The notes beneath the pieces were generated by a model. That model worked only from the letters and a program-made list of their open reading frames with translations. It did not search any database and had not been told where the DNA came from. From DASRFA01 sp035651755 (lineage in GTDB: Bacteria > Desulfobacterota > Binatia > UBA12015), in the NCBI GenBank assembly GCA_035651755.1, contig DASRFA010000015.1:16997-80996 (forward strand): a stretch of 64,000 nucleotides of DNA. The letters are read 5' to 3'. Below, in pieces: positions 9,199 through 17,540 of this stretch (its first letter is position 1; the number at the start of each line of letters is the position of its first letter). Both the position numbers and the translations under genes were made by a program.

Positions 9199-10020
9199 TC
9201 ACCCGAAGCTCTCCGCGTGGCGGCCGGGCGCCAGCGCGTTCACGCCGATGAAGGAGACGAACAGCACGCCGAAGCCGACGATCGTGAGCGCGGCCGCGCG
9301 CCGTCCACCCCAGCCGACCGTGATCCGCCCGTGCACGAGCACGGCGTAGATCATCCAGACGATCGTCGACCAGATCGTCCGCGGCTCCCACGCCCACAGG
9401 CGCCCGAACGACAGCTCCGCCCACAGCACTCCCGAAAGGATGCTGAGCGTCAGGAGCACGAAGCCCCAGGTGAGGCACCGGAAGTTCGCCTGGTCGAGCG
9501 TCTCGAGCGACGGGAGCCCGCGCATGCGGAAGTCGACGCTGTGGGCCTTCAGCTTTCGCTCCTGCCAGAGGTAGATCAGGCTCACGAGGCAGGCGAACGC
9601 GAACGCGGCATTTCCCAGGAACGCGAGCGTCACGTGCACCGGCAGCCACGGGCTCCGGAGCTCGGGCGGGAGATCGCGCGCGCCGCCGTGGTCGACGAGC
9701 GCGACGAGCGCACCGACGAATCCGATCGGTCCCACCAGCGCGCCCAGCACCGCGAGCCGATAGCGCGACTGGACCAGCAAATACACGCCGGCCACCAGGC
9801 AGGTGAAGAGCGCGACCTGGTCGGCGAAGGTCGCGATCACGAGCGTTCCGAGCGGGATCGAGCGCACCCCGATCGCCGCCGCCTGGACGACGAAGCCGAG
9901 CGCGAGCGCGATCGCGGTCGCCTGGCGCGTCCCTTCCCCCGGGCGCGCGACGTTGGCGCCGCCGGCGAGCGTACCGACGAGGTAGAGGACGAGGCTCGCG
10001 AGGAGAAGCGCGGGCTCCAT
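9199..10020 (-). CDS. CcsA/HemX-type membrane protein (cytochrome c assembly family)
   Basis: 273 residues with about eight hydrophobic helices, starting MEPALLLASLVLYLVG. The WAWEPRTIWSTIVWMIYA segment is the tryptophan-rich (WWD-like) haem-handling motif of the CcmC/CcsA family, and conserved His residues occur in VHVTLAFLGNAAF and VLVHGRITVGW. Family knowledge: CcsA takes part in haem delivery in System II cytochrome c maturation, while HemX, its paralogue beside hemA, influences glutamyl-tRNA reductase abundance. Position beside hemA favours HemX; the W-rich motif keeps CcsA possible. No ccsB/resB is present here. Its ATG overlaps the stop of the Met8-like gene by one base (TGATG). Confidence 0.88.
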   Translation of the reverse strand: MEPALLLASLVLYLVGTLAGGANVARPGEGTRQATAIALALGFVVQAAAIGVRSIPLGTLVIATFADQVALFTCLVAGVYLLVQSRYRLAVLGALVGPIGFVGALVALVDHGGARDLPPELRSPWLPVHVTLAFLGNAAFAFACLVSLIYLWQERKLKAHSVDFRMRGLPSLETLDQANFRCLTWGFVLLTLSILSGVLWAELSFGRLWAWEPRTIWSTIVWMIYAVLVHGRITVGWGGRRAAALTIVGFGVLFVSFIGVNALAPGRHAESFG

Positions 10021-10676
10021 CACGGCAGGCCCGCGGGACCGTCCGCGCGCGCCTCGAGCTCGGCGCACGCCTCCCGTGTGATCTCCGCGACCCGCGCCGC
10101 GTCGCCGCGTCGGAGCGCCTCGAGGAGACCCGCCGCGAGCATGCTCGCGAAGGCGGCGCGGCGCGCCGCCCCGGGAGCGAAGCGCGCCCGGAGCGCCGCC
10201 AGCTCGTCCGCCGCCGCCGCGTGCTCCGGGCCGACGTGCAGGGCCATCTCGTCGCGGATCGCGGCCGCGAGGAGCGGGCTCGCGCCGCCGGTTCCCACGG
10301 CGACGGTCACGCGACCGCGCTCCAGGATCGCGGGCATGACGAAGGAGCAGCGCTCGGGCTCGTCGACGGCGTTCAGCCACACGCGCTCGCGCTCGGCGTC
10401 GCGCGCGACCCGCTCCTGCACCGCCGGGTCGTCGGTCGCGGCGTAGGCGAGCCAGCATCCCGCCATGTCGGCCACCTCGTACGGGCGGCGGTGGAGCGTC
10501 AAGCGGCCGTCCGCTCGCGCCAGCGACTCGACCTCGGGCCCGACGAGGGGCGCGACGAGGGTCACGCGCGCCCCGGCGCGGAGGAGCGCCTCCGCCTTGC
10601 GCGCGGCGACCGCGCCGCCGCCCACGACCAGGCAGGGGCGGTCGGCGACGTCGAGAAAGACCGGCAGATGGCGCAT
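10020..10676 (-). CDS. Precorrin-2 dehydrogenase / sirohydrochlorin ferrochelatase-type protein (Met8/CysG N-terminal)
   Basis: 218 residues. The NAD-binding motif LVVGGGAVAARKAEALL at 15-31 is diagnostic of the Met8p/CysG-N family, followed by LNAVDEPERCSFVMPAILER and VTVAVGTGGASPLLAAAIRD. The enzyme oxidises precorrin-2 to sirohydrochlorin and in some members also inserts iron to form sirohaem. It complements the CobA activity of the CobA-HemD fusion two genes downstream, so the operon supplies both haem and sirohaem branches. It appears to be the first gene of the operon; a TATACT hexamer lies upstream. Confidence 0.93.
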   Translation of the reverse strand: MRHLPVFLDVADRPCLVVGGGAVAARKAEALLRAGARVTLVAPLVGPEVESLARADGRLTLHRRPYEVADMAGCWLAYAATDDPAVQERVARDAERERVWLNAVDEPERCSFVMPAILERGRVTVAVGTGGASPLLAAAIRDEMALHVGPEHAAAADELAALRARFAPGAARRAAFASMLAAGLLEALRRGDAARVAEITREACAELEARADGPAGLP

Positions 10677-10707
10677 GGCTCGCAGGCGCGCGGCGCGCGC
10701 CCGCGAC

Positions 10708-10713
10708 AGTATA
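10708..10713 (-). promoter_or_regulatory. Possible -10 element for the tetrapyrrole operon
   Basis: The minus strand reads TATACT (5 of 6 matches to TATAAT), 32 bp upstream of the first gene's ATG at 10676. I see no convincing -35 hexamer at 16-18 bp, so this is weak. It stands out because the surrounding sequence is almost entirely G and C. Confidence 0.25.
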
Positions 10714-10816
10714 GCGACGCCCCGACCACCAGGCGAGGTCGCGCCCCGCCCCTCGGCGAGGCCACCGGGTACCGCAAGCGACGGCGAGCGAGCGCGCCCG
10801 CCGCCGGCGCCCGTCT

Positions 10817-12415
10817 TCAGGTGTCGCCGCGCGGGATGCGGAGGCGCTGCCCCGGCTGAAGCGTTCGCGACCGGTGCAGGTTGTTCACGCCCTGGAGGAG
10901 AGCGACCGTCGTCCCGTAGCGACGGGCGATGTCGGCCAGCGTCTGCCCGGCGGTGACCTTGTGTACGACCGGCGCCTGGGCGGGCTGCTTCGCGGAGGCG
11001 ACCACGGTCGCCTTCCCGGAAGACCCCTTTCCGTTCGATCGGCTGGCGACGGTCGTCACGCGCACGCCGCGCGCGGCGGCCTTCCGCGCCGACCCCGACG
11101 ACGACCGGCTCGACGCGATCCGCACGACGCGGGCGCTCCGCACCATCGGCCGGGCCGACGCGAGCTGTGTCTCGTCCGGCTCGACGCCGGCGAGCGCGAT
11201 CGCCACCTGGTGCGACGACGATCCCGCCGACGCGGGAACGCGCAGGACGTAGCCGCGCGGCACCATCGCACGGCCGCGAGTGATCGGCGACATGAGCGCC
11301 GGGTTCAGGAGCGCGAGGTCGTCCGTGTCGCAGCCGATCCGGCGCGCCGCGGCGGCCAGGTGGATCGGGCGCTCGAGCTCGATCTCGACCGCGTTCATCG
11401 GCGGTACCTTCGGCAGGTCGCCGAAGTGCTCGTCGGCGTCCCGGGCGACCTCCACCGCGGCGACGAACTCGGCGTAGAAGTTCCGCGACGCGAACCCGAA
11501 GGCCTTCCCGCGATAGCGGGTCGCGAGCTCGCCGATGTCGGTCGTCCCGGTCTCGCGCACGCCCTTGGCGACGCCGCCGCGCCCGTGGTTGTAGGCCGTG
11601 ATCGCGAGCGGCCACGTGCCGAGCGCCTCGTAGTCGTTGCTCAGGTGCTCTGCGGCCGCGTCGGTCGCGCGGATGGGGTCGCGGCGCTCGTCGACGTCGC
11701 CGCTCACCCGCATGTACTGGCGCCCGGTGTCGGGCATGAACTGCCAAACGCCGGCCGCGCCCACCTTGGAGTAGGCGTCGATGTCGAAGCAGGACTCCAC
11801 GAGCGGCAGGCGCGCGAGCTCGCGCGGCAGGCCGTGGCGGACGAGGATCGATTCCATGCGATCGAGGTAGCGCTCCTGCTGCGCGATGCCGCGCCCGAAG
11901 CGCTCGCGCAGGCCGGACTGCGTGCGGATGCGCTCGGTCGCCGCCAGGTACTTGTCGGGGTCCCGCACGTCGCGGAAGAGCGCCGCGACCTTCCGCTCCT
12001 CGTCCGACAGCTGCGACGGGTCGGGATCCGGACCGAGCGCGTGCAGGCGCAGAAGCGTCGCGCGGACGCGCTCCTTGGTCTCGTCGATCTTGGCGCGGCG
12101 GAGGATCGCGAGCTCCGCGGTCTCGGGCTCGCCGTCGGCGTACCAGGGCCGGAAGTCGATGACCTCGTAGACCTTGCCGAGGTACCAGTCATCGTGCACC
12201 ACGACCTGGTGCTCGGAGTAGGTCGCGAAGATCCGCTTCCAGAACTCGATCGCGGGCGCGAGCTTCGCGGGCCGCGGGAAGTCGTCGGACGCGGCGAGCG
12301 CCGACGGCGACGTCTGGAAGGTCGAAAGCGCGGCGATCGCGAGAGCCGCCGACAGGACGGCGCGCATGCGGAGGCACGCGGCCGCTTTCCCCGAAGAAAT
12401 GGTGCCTGGATTCAT
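10817..12415 (-). CDS. MltD-like lytic transglycosylase with C-terminal LysM domain
   Basis: 532 residues. The start at 12415 (MNPGTISSGK) has a GGGGAG ribosome site 6 nt upstream; other ATGs at 12421 and 12367 are possible. A signal peptide follows (LSAALAIAALSTF). The SLT domain has catalytic Glu207 in LPLVESCFDIDAYSK, then GAAGVWQFMPDTGR and ITAYNHGRGGVAKG. A Ser/Arg/Lys-rich linker leads to a LysM domain at about 486-532 (HKVTAGQTLADIARRYG ... LQPGQRLRIP). It should cleave peptidoglycan glycan strands to 1,6-anhydro ends in the periplasm while LysM holds the substrate. A LysM-like stretch also appears at about 370-420. Divergent from the ABC importer gene. Confidence 0.94.
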   Translation of the reverse strand: MNPGTISSGKAAACLRMRAVLSAALAIAALSTFQTSPSALAASDDFPRPAKLAPAIEFWKRIFATYSEHQVVVHDDWYLGKVYEVIDFRPWYADGEPETAELAILRRAKIDETKERVRATLLRLHALGPDPDPSQLSDEERKVAALFRDVRDPDKYLAATERIRTQSGLRERFGRGIAQQERYLDRMESILVRHGLPRELARLPLVESCFDIDAYSKVGAAGVWQFMPDTGRQYMRVSGDVDERRDPIRATDAAAEHLSNDYEALGTWPLAITAYNHGRGGVAKGVRETGTTDIGELATRYRGKAFGFASRNFYAEFVAAVEVARDADEHFGDLPKVPPMNAVEIELERPIHLAAAARRIGCDTDDLALLNPALMSPITRGRAMVPRGYVLRVPASAGSSSHQVAIALAGVEPDETQLASARPMVRSARVVRIASSRSSSGSARKAAARGVRVTTVASRSNGKGSSGKATVVASAKQPAQAPVVHKVTAGQTLADIARRYGTTVALLQGVNNLHRSRTLQPGQRLRIPRGDT

Positions 12416-12534
12416 CCGCATCTCCCCACCCGACCGGCGCCGCCCAGGCCAAGACGACGCCCGGCCTGTTCTGCATCCTCCACGGACCGCGTCCACACCA
12501 TCTATGCGGTCCATCGACCTCGCCGGAGAGCAAG

Positions 12535-14103
12535 TTGAGGCCAACGGGCGCAGAGGTATCAGGATTCCTCAATCCAGGTCAACGCTTGGCGCGCTTCGGG
12601 GGCCATCCGGCGCGGTCGATCGGCGTCCTCCTCGTCGCCCTCCTGGCGTCGGCCTGCGCGCCCGCGCACGCGGATCCGCCCGACTTCCTCGTGGTGGGCG
12701 TCGAGGCGTTGCCGACGTCGTTCGACCCGCGAAGCGCGCTCGATGCCGTGTCGGAGCAGGTTTCGGCCCTCGTCCATCGCGGTCTCACCGCGCCGGCGCC
12801 CGACGGCGCCATCGCACCCGACCTGGCGATCGCCTGGGAGCCGGACGGGCCGCTCGGCTGGCGATTTCACCTCGGCTCCGCGCGCTTCCACGACGGCTCG
12901 CCCGTGACGGCGGCCGACGTCGTCGCGACCTACCGCTCGCTCGCGCTGCCGGCCTTCCAGGGTGCGCACGCGGAGACCCTCGACGCGGTCGCCTCGGTCG
13001 AGGCCGAGGACGAGCGGACGGTGCGGTTCACCCTGCGCGCGCCGTTCGCGCCGTTCCTCGCGACGACCGCGCTCGGAATCGTCCCGGCGGGTTGCGCCGA
13101 AACCACGCCGTGCCCAATCGGGAGCGGCCCGTTCCGATGGGCCGGACGCGACGTCGACGCGGTCGCGCTCGCTGCCGCCCCGACCGCCGACCCGCCGCCG
13201 CGGCTCCCCGGGATCGTCTTCCGCGCATCGCCGGACGGGACCGCGCGCGCGCTCGGCCTCGCGCGCGGCACGATTCACCTGGTGCAGAATGCGGTCGAGC
13301 CGGAGCTGGTCCCGTGGCTCGCGTCGCGGGGCCTCGAGGTGGTGAAGGCGCCCGGCACGACCTTCCAGTACCTCGGCTTCAACCTCCGCGTCCCGGCCCT
13401 CGCCGACCCGCGCGTCCGGCGCGCGATCGCGCACGCGATCGACGCGGACGCGATCGTCGCCCACCTGCTCGACGGCCTGGCGCGACCGGCGTCGGAGCTG
13501 TTCCCCCCGGGGCACTGGGCGCACGCCGGCGTCGCCCGGCCGGCGTACGACCCGGCGCGCGCCCGCGCGCTCCTCGCCGAGGCCGGGGCGCTACCGCTCC
13601 GGCTCGAGGTGAAGACGTCGACCGTCGAGCTCCGGCGCCGGATCGCGGAGGCGATCGCCGGCTTCCTCTCCGACGTCGGCATCGCGGTCGATCTCCGGCC
13701 GCTCGAGTGGGGTGCGATGTTCGGCGACGTGCGGCGCGGTCGCTTCGAGCTCGTGTCGCTCGCCTGGGTCGGCGTGCAGGACCCGGATCTCTACTTCGGC
13801 TGGCTCCGCTCGGACATGGCCCCGCCGCGCGGCAACAACCGCGGCGGCTACGCGAACGCGCTCGTCGACGAGCTCGCCGCGGATGGCCGGCGGAATGCGG
13901 ACGCCGACGCGCGCGGGCGGGTCTACCGCTCGCTCGCCGACGAGGTGGCGCGCGACCTGCCGTACGTTCCCCTCTGGTGGACGGACAACGTCGTCGTGAA
14001 GACGCCGCGCCTCGCCGGATTCGCGCCGGTCGCGACCGGCGACCTGCGCGGCCTCGCGCGCGCGTGGTGGCGAGAGCCGCCGGCGCCCGCGCGGCCGAGC
14101 TGA
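12535..14103 (+). CDS. ABC transporter solute-binding protein, family 5 (peptide/nickel type)
   Basis: 522 residues from a TTG at 12535, which has GGAGAG just upstream; a TTG at 12586 gives a more typical signal peptide (ARFGGHPARSIGVLLVALLA) and is an alternative. The LLASAC segment may be a lipobox. The mature domain follows the OppA/DppA pattern: PTSFDPRSALDAVSEQV, FHDGSPVTAADVVATY, FQYLGFNLRVPALADPRVRR, and a C-terminal YVPLWWTDNVVV. It should bind an oligopeptide or similar ligand in the periplasm for the two permeases that follow. The first permease starts 2 bases after its stop. The substrate is unknown. Confidence 0.93.
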   Translation: MRPTGAEVSGFLNPGQRLARFGGHPARSIGVLLVALLASACAPAHADPPDFLVVGVEALPTSFDPRSALDAVSEQVSALVHRGLTAPAPDGAIAPDLAIAWEPDGPLGWRFHLGSARFHDGSPVTAADVVATYRSLALPAFQGAHAETLDAVASVEAEDERTVRFTLRAPFAPFLATTALGIVPAGCAETTPCPIGSGPFRWAGRDVDAVALAAAPTADPPPRLPGIVFRASPDGTARALGLARGTIHLVQNAVEPELVPWLASRGLEVVKAPGTTFQYLGFNLRVPALADPRVRRAIAHAIDADAIVAHLLDGLARPASELFPPGHWAHAGVARPAYDPARARALLAEAGALPLRLEVKTSTVELRRRIAEAIAGFLSDVGIAVDLRPLEWGAMFGDVRRGRFELVSLAWVGVQDPDLYFGWLRSDMAPPRGNNRGGYANALVDELAADGRRNADADARGRVYRSLADEVARDLPYVPLWWTDNVVVKTPRLAGFAPVATGDLRGLARAWWREPPAPARPS

Positions 14104-14104
14104 C

Positions 14105-15028
14105 GTGGCGCGGCTCGTGCTCCGGCGGGGCGGGCTCGCGCTCGCGACCGCCGTCGGTGTCCTGACCCTCGTCATCGCGCTCCTGCGCGCGATCCCGGGC
14201 GATCCGGTGGACGCGATGCTCGGCGAGCGCGCGACCGCTGCCGACCGCGCCGAGCTCCGGAGCGCGCTCGGGCTGGATCGGCCGGCGTGGAGCGAGCTCG
14301 CGGCGCGCGCGGCCGGCCTCGCGCGCGGCGACCTCGGACGGTCGATCGCGACCGGCGATCCGGTCGCATCCCTGCTCGCTGCGCGCTACCCCGCGACCCT
14401 CGAGCTCGCGGCCGCGGCGCTCGCAGCCGCGCTCGCGATCGGCGTGCCGATCGGGATCGCCGCCGCCGCTCGGCCGGGCGGACGCGCCGATCGCGCGTCG
14501 CTGGCTTTCGCGACGTTCGCGGCCGCGATGCCGACGTTCGCGCTCGGGCCGCTGCTCCTGCTCGCGTTCGCGGTCGAGGTGCCGTGGTTTCCGGTCGCCG
14601 GCCGCTCGGGGCCGGCGAGCGTCGTCCTCCCCGCGCTGACGCTCGGGCTCGGGATGGCCGCGGTGCTCGCGCGCCAGCTCCGGGCGGCGCTCGCGGCAGC
14701 GCTCTCGCGCGATTTCGCGCGCGCGGCGCGCGCCCGCGGGGCGTCGCGCGTCCGGCTCGTCGCCGGGCACGGGCTGCGGAACGCCGCGACCCCGGCGATC
14801 GCGGTCCTGGCGGTCCAGATCGGCGGGCTGCTCGCCGGAGCGGTCGTGACCGAGACGGTCTTCGCGTGGCCCGGCATCGGGCGCCTCCTCGTGCAGGCGA
14901 TCGGCGCGCGCGACTACCCGGTCGTGCAGGGGTGCGCGCTCGCGATCGCGCTCACCTTCGTCGGCGTGAGCCTCGTCGCCGACCTGCTCCAGGCGTGGGT
15001 CGACCCGCGCCTCCGCGCGGCGCGGTGA
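14105..15028 (+). CDS. ABC transporter permease, DppB type
   Basis: 307 residues from a GTG directly after the binding-protein gene. N-terminal segment LATAVGVLTLVIALLRAIPG is the first membrane helix followed by the conserved DppB 'IPGDPVDAMLGERA' stretch; several further hydrophobic helices follow. The EAA loop that contacts the ATPase is readable (FARAARARGASRVRLVAGHG). C-terminal ETVFAWPGIGRLLVQAI and VDPRLR are family hallmarks. It forms the membrane channel with the next gene, whose GTG overlaps this stop codon (GTGA). Confidence 0.94.
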   Translation: MARLVLRRGGLALATAVGVLTLVIALLRAIPGDPVDAMLGERATAADRAELRSALGLDRPAWSELAARAAGLARGDLGRSIATGDPVASLLAARYPATLELAAAALAAALAIGVPIGIAAAARPGGRADRASLAFATFAAAMPTFALGPLLLLAFAVEVPWFPVAGRSGPASVVLPALTLGLGMAAVLARQLRAALAAALSRDFARAARARGASRVRLVAGHGLRNAATPAIAVLAVQIGGLLAGAVVTETVFAWPGIGRLLVQAIGARDYPVVQGCALAIALTFVGVSLVADLLQAWVDPRLRAAR

Positions 15029-15855
15029 GAGCCGCGCGAAGATCGGCGCCGGGTCGGCGGCGCGCCGCGTGCGGGCTCGCTCTGGTCGCGGCCATCGCGG
15101 CCGCGGCGGCGCTCGCGCCGGTCCTGTCGCCGGCTCCCCCGCTCCGGCAGGACCTCGCGGCCGCGCTGCGCGGGCCGTCGCACGAGCACCCGCTCGGAAC
15201 CGACGCGCTCGGACGCGACGTGCTCGCGCGCCTCGTCCACGGCGCCCGCCTCTCGCTCGCGGTCGGAGCCGCGGCCACCGCCGCCGCGCTCGCGATGGGC
15301 GTGGTGCTGGGCGCGACGGCCGGCGCGGCGGGCGGCCTCCTCGACGAGGCGATCGCGCGCGCGACCGACGTCTTCCTGGCGTTCCCCGGGCTCCTCCTCG
15401 CGATCGCGCTCGCGGCCGTCCTCGGGCCGAGCGCGCGGAACGTCGCGATCGCGCTCGCGGTCATGGGCTGGCCGGTCTACGCGCGCCTCGTGCGCGCCGA
15501 GGTGCGGGGAGCGGCGAGCCGCGACGACGCGCGCGCGGCGGAGGCGCTCGGCGCGTCGCGCGTCCGGATCGCGGTCCGCCACCTGCTGCCGAAGGCGCTG
15601 CCCGCGCTCGCGGTGCAGGCTGCGTTCGGCGTGAGCGGCGCGATCGTGGCGGAAGCGAGCCTCTCGTTCCTCGGCCTCGGCGCTCCGCCGCCGACGCCGA
15701 GCTGGGGCGCGATGCTGGCCGAGGGACGCGCGCTCCTCGTCGTCGCGCCCCACCTCGCGGTCGCTCCCGCGGCGGCGATCGGCATCACCGTTCTCGGCGT
15801 CCAGCTCCTCGGCGACGGCCTCGCGGCCTGGGCCGGCCGTCCCGCGCTGCGCTGA
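15025..15855 (+). CDS. ABC transporter permease, DppC type
   Basis: 276 residues from the overlapping GTG at 15025. HPLGTDALGRDVLARLVHGA is the DppC/OppC signature ahead of the transmembrane domain; the EAA loop is AAEALGASRVRIAVRHLLPK; EASLSFLGLGAPPPTPSWG is the conserved periplasmic-side motif near the C-terminus. Second permease subunit of the importer. No ATP-binding subunits (DppD/DppF) follow: the next gene is mutM on the opposite strand, so the ATPases must be encoded elsewhere or be shared. Confidence 0.94.
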   Translation: MRAARRSAPGRRRAACGLALVAAIAAAAALAPVLSPAPPLRQDLAAALRGPSHEHPLGTDALGRDVLARLVHGARLSLAVGAAATAAALAMGVVLGATAGAAGGLLDEAIARATDVFLAFPGLLLAIALAAVLGPSARNVAIALAVMGWPVYARLVRAEVRGAASRDDARAAEALGASRVRIAVRHLLPKALPALAVQAAFGVSGAIVAEASLSFLGLGAPPPTPSWGAMLAEGRALLVVAPHLAVAPAAAIGITVLGVQLLGDGLAAWAGRPALR

Positions 15856-15880
15856 TCGGAAGGGTGCCGACGCGCGACGC

Positions 15881-16687
15881 TCAGCGCTGGCAAGCCGGAC
15901 AGTAGAAGCTCGAGCGTCCGACGATCACGAGGCGCCGGATGGTCGCGCCGCAGCGCCGGCACGCCTGGCCTTCCCGCTCGTACACGCCGAGCGACCGCTG
16001 GAACTCGCCCTCGTTGCCGTCGGCGTCGCGGTAGTCGAGAAGTGACGATCCGCGGCTCTCGATCGCGCGCGCGAGCACGGATTGCACACCGGCGGCGACC
16101 TGCTCCGCCTCGGCTCGCGTCAAGCGCCCGGCGCGCCGGCTCGGCCGGACGCCGGCGAGGTAGAGGGCCTCGTTGACGTAGATGTTGCCGAGGCCGGCGA
16201 CCTCGCGCTGGTCCATCAGAAGCGACTTCATGGTGGTGCGCGGGCGCCGGCGCGTCGCGGCGAAGAGGCGCTCGCCCGTGAACGCGGCGTCGAGCGGCTC
16301 GACGCCGATGGGTCCGAGGGCGCGCTCGTCGTCCGACAGAAGCATGAGCCCGAAGCGGCGCGGGTCGCGGAAGTAGAGCTGCCGGCCGCCGTCGAGGGCG
16401 ACGACGACGTGCACGTGGGGCATCCCGGCGGGCGGCTCGCCGACGCAGAAGCGCCCGCTCATCCCCAGGTGGACGATCCATCGTAGGCCGTCGCCGACGT
16501 CGAGCAGCAGGTACTTGCCGCGGCGCTCCACCGCCGCGATCCGCCGGCCGGCGAGACGCGCGGCGAAGTCGCGCGCGATAGGCCGTCGCAGGCGGCGCTC
16601 GCGCACGTCGACGCGCAGGATTCGCCGTCCGACGACGTGCGGCGCGATCGTGCGCCGCACGGTCTCGACCTCGGGCAGCTCCGGCAT
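15881..16687 (-). CDS. mutM: Formamidopyrimidine-DNA glycosylase
   Basis: 268 residues. The processed N-terminus PELPEVETVRR provides the catalytic Pro2/Glu3; Lys in ERRGKYLLLDVG is the conserved beta-elimination residue; GLGNIYVNEALYLAGV is the H2TH region; and the C-terminal zinc finger CxxC-x16-CxxC (CRRCG ... YCPACQR) is complete. It excises 8-oxoguanine and other oxidised purines and nicks the AP site. It is the last of a chain of minus-strand genes (TPR protein, tsaD, rsmA, mutM) with short gaps or overlaps. Confidence 0.97.
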   Translation of the reverse strand: MPELPEVETVRRTIAPHVVGRRILRVDVRERRLRRPIARDFAARLAGRRIAAVERRGKYLLLDVGDGLRWIVHLGMSGRFCVGEPPAGMPHVHVVVALDGGRQLYFRDPRRFGLMLLSDDERALGPIGVEPLDAAFTGERLFAATRRRPRTTMKSLLMDQREVAGLGNIYVNEALYLAGVRPSRRAGRLTRAEAEQVAAGVQSVLARAIESRGSSLLDYRDADGNEGEFQRSLGVYEREGQACRRCGATIRRLVIVGRSSFYCPACQR

Positions 16688-16703
16688 GCGGTGCGTCCGG
16701 GGC

Positions 16704-17540
16704 TCAGCGCGCGGGCGCCGCGCTCGCGGCGCCCGCCGCCGCGTCCGGGCTCGCATCGGCACCCGCGGTGCGAGCGAGGCCGGCGAACTCGGCGAGAGAG
16801 AGCGTTTCGGCGCGCCGTCCGCCGTCGATCCCGGCGCGGTCGAGCCACGCGCGAGCGCGCTTCTCGCCGAAGGCCGCGCGGAGCGCGTTCCGGAGCGTCT
16901 TCCGGCGCTGCGCGAACGCGCCCCGCACGACGCGCCGGAAGAGCGCGGGATCGCCGACGTCGGCGCGCGGCGTCGCCTCCACCGAGAGGCGCACGACCGC
17001 GGAGTCCACGCGCGGAGGCGGCGCGAACGCGCCCGGCGGGACGACGAACGCGCGCTCGGCGCGCGCGTGCAGGGCGGTGAGCACGGTCGTGCTCCCGTAG
17101 GCGTGCGAGCCGGGCTGCGCGCACAGGCGATCCGCCACCTCCTTCTGCAGCATGACGACGAGCCGCGGAAAGCGCTCGGGGCTCTCCAGCAGCCGCGCGA
17201 CGATCGCGGTGCCGGTCGAGTACGGCAGGTTCGCGACGACCGGCAGCGGGGCCGCGGGGAGGCACGCGAGGTCGAGCCGGAGGAAGTCGCCCTCGATGAC
17301 CGTCAAGCGCGGATCGCCGCGCGCGGCGAGGCGCGCGGCGAGCTCCGGGTCGATCTCGACCGCGGTCACGTCGAGGCCGGCCGCGAGCAGCGCGTCGGTG
17401 AGCGCACCGCGCCCCGGGCCAATCTCGAGGACGCGCGTCCCGGGCGCGAGGCCGGCGAGCGCGACCGTCCGCTCCGCGACGCCGCGATCGACCAGGAAGT
17501 GCTGGCCGAGGGCGCGACGGCGCGCGCCGCGCTCACCCAC
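16704..17540 (-). CDS. rsmA: 16S rRNA (adenine1518/1519-N6)-dimethyltransferase
   Basis: 278 residues. Hallmarks of KsgA/RsmA: ALGQHFLVDRGVAERTV, SAM-binding VLEIGPGRGALTDALL, acidic VEIDPELAARL, EGDFLRLDL, and the catalytic VVANLPYSTGTAIVARLL (NLPY). The C-terminal helical region contains FAQRRKTLRNALRAAF, and ends in an Ala-rich tail. It dimethylates two adenosines in the 3' minor domain of 16S rRNA during 30S maturation. Its ATG overlaps the 3' end of tsaD by 8 nt. Confidence 0.96.
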   Translation of the reverse strand: MGERGARRRALGQHFLVDRGVAERTVALAGLAPGTRVLEIGPGRGALTDALLAAGLDVTAVEIDPELAARLAARGDPRLTVIEGDFLRLDLACLPAAPLPVVANLPYSTGTAIVARLLESPERFPRLVVMLQKEVADRLCAQPGSHAYGSTTVLTALHARAERAFVVPPGAFAPPPRVDSAVVRLSVEATPRADVGDPALFRRVVRGAFAQRRKTLRNALRAAFGEKRARAWLDRAGIDGGRRAETLSLAEFAGLARTAGADASPDAAAGAASAAPAR

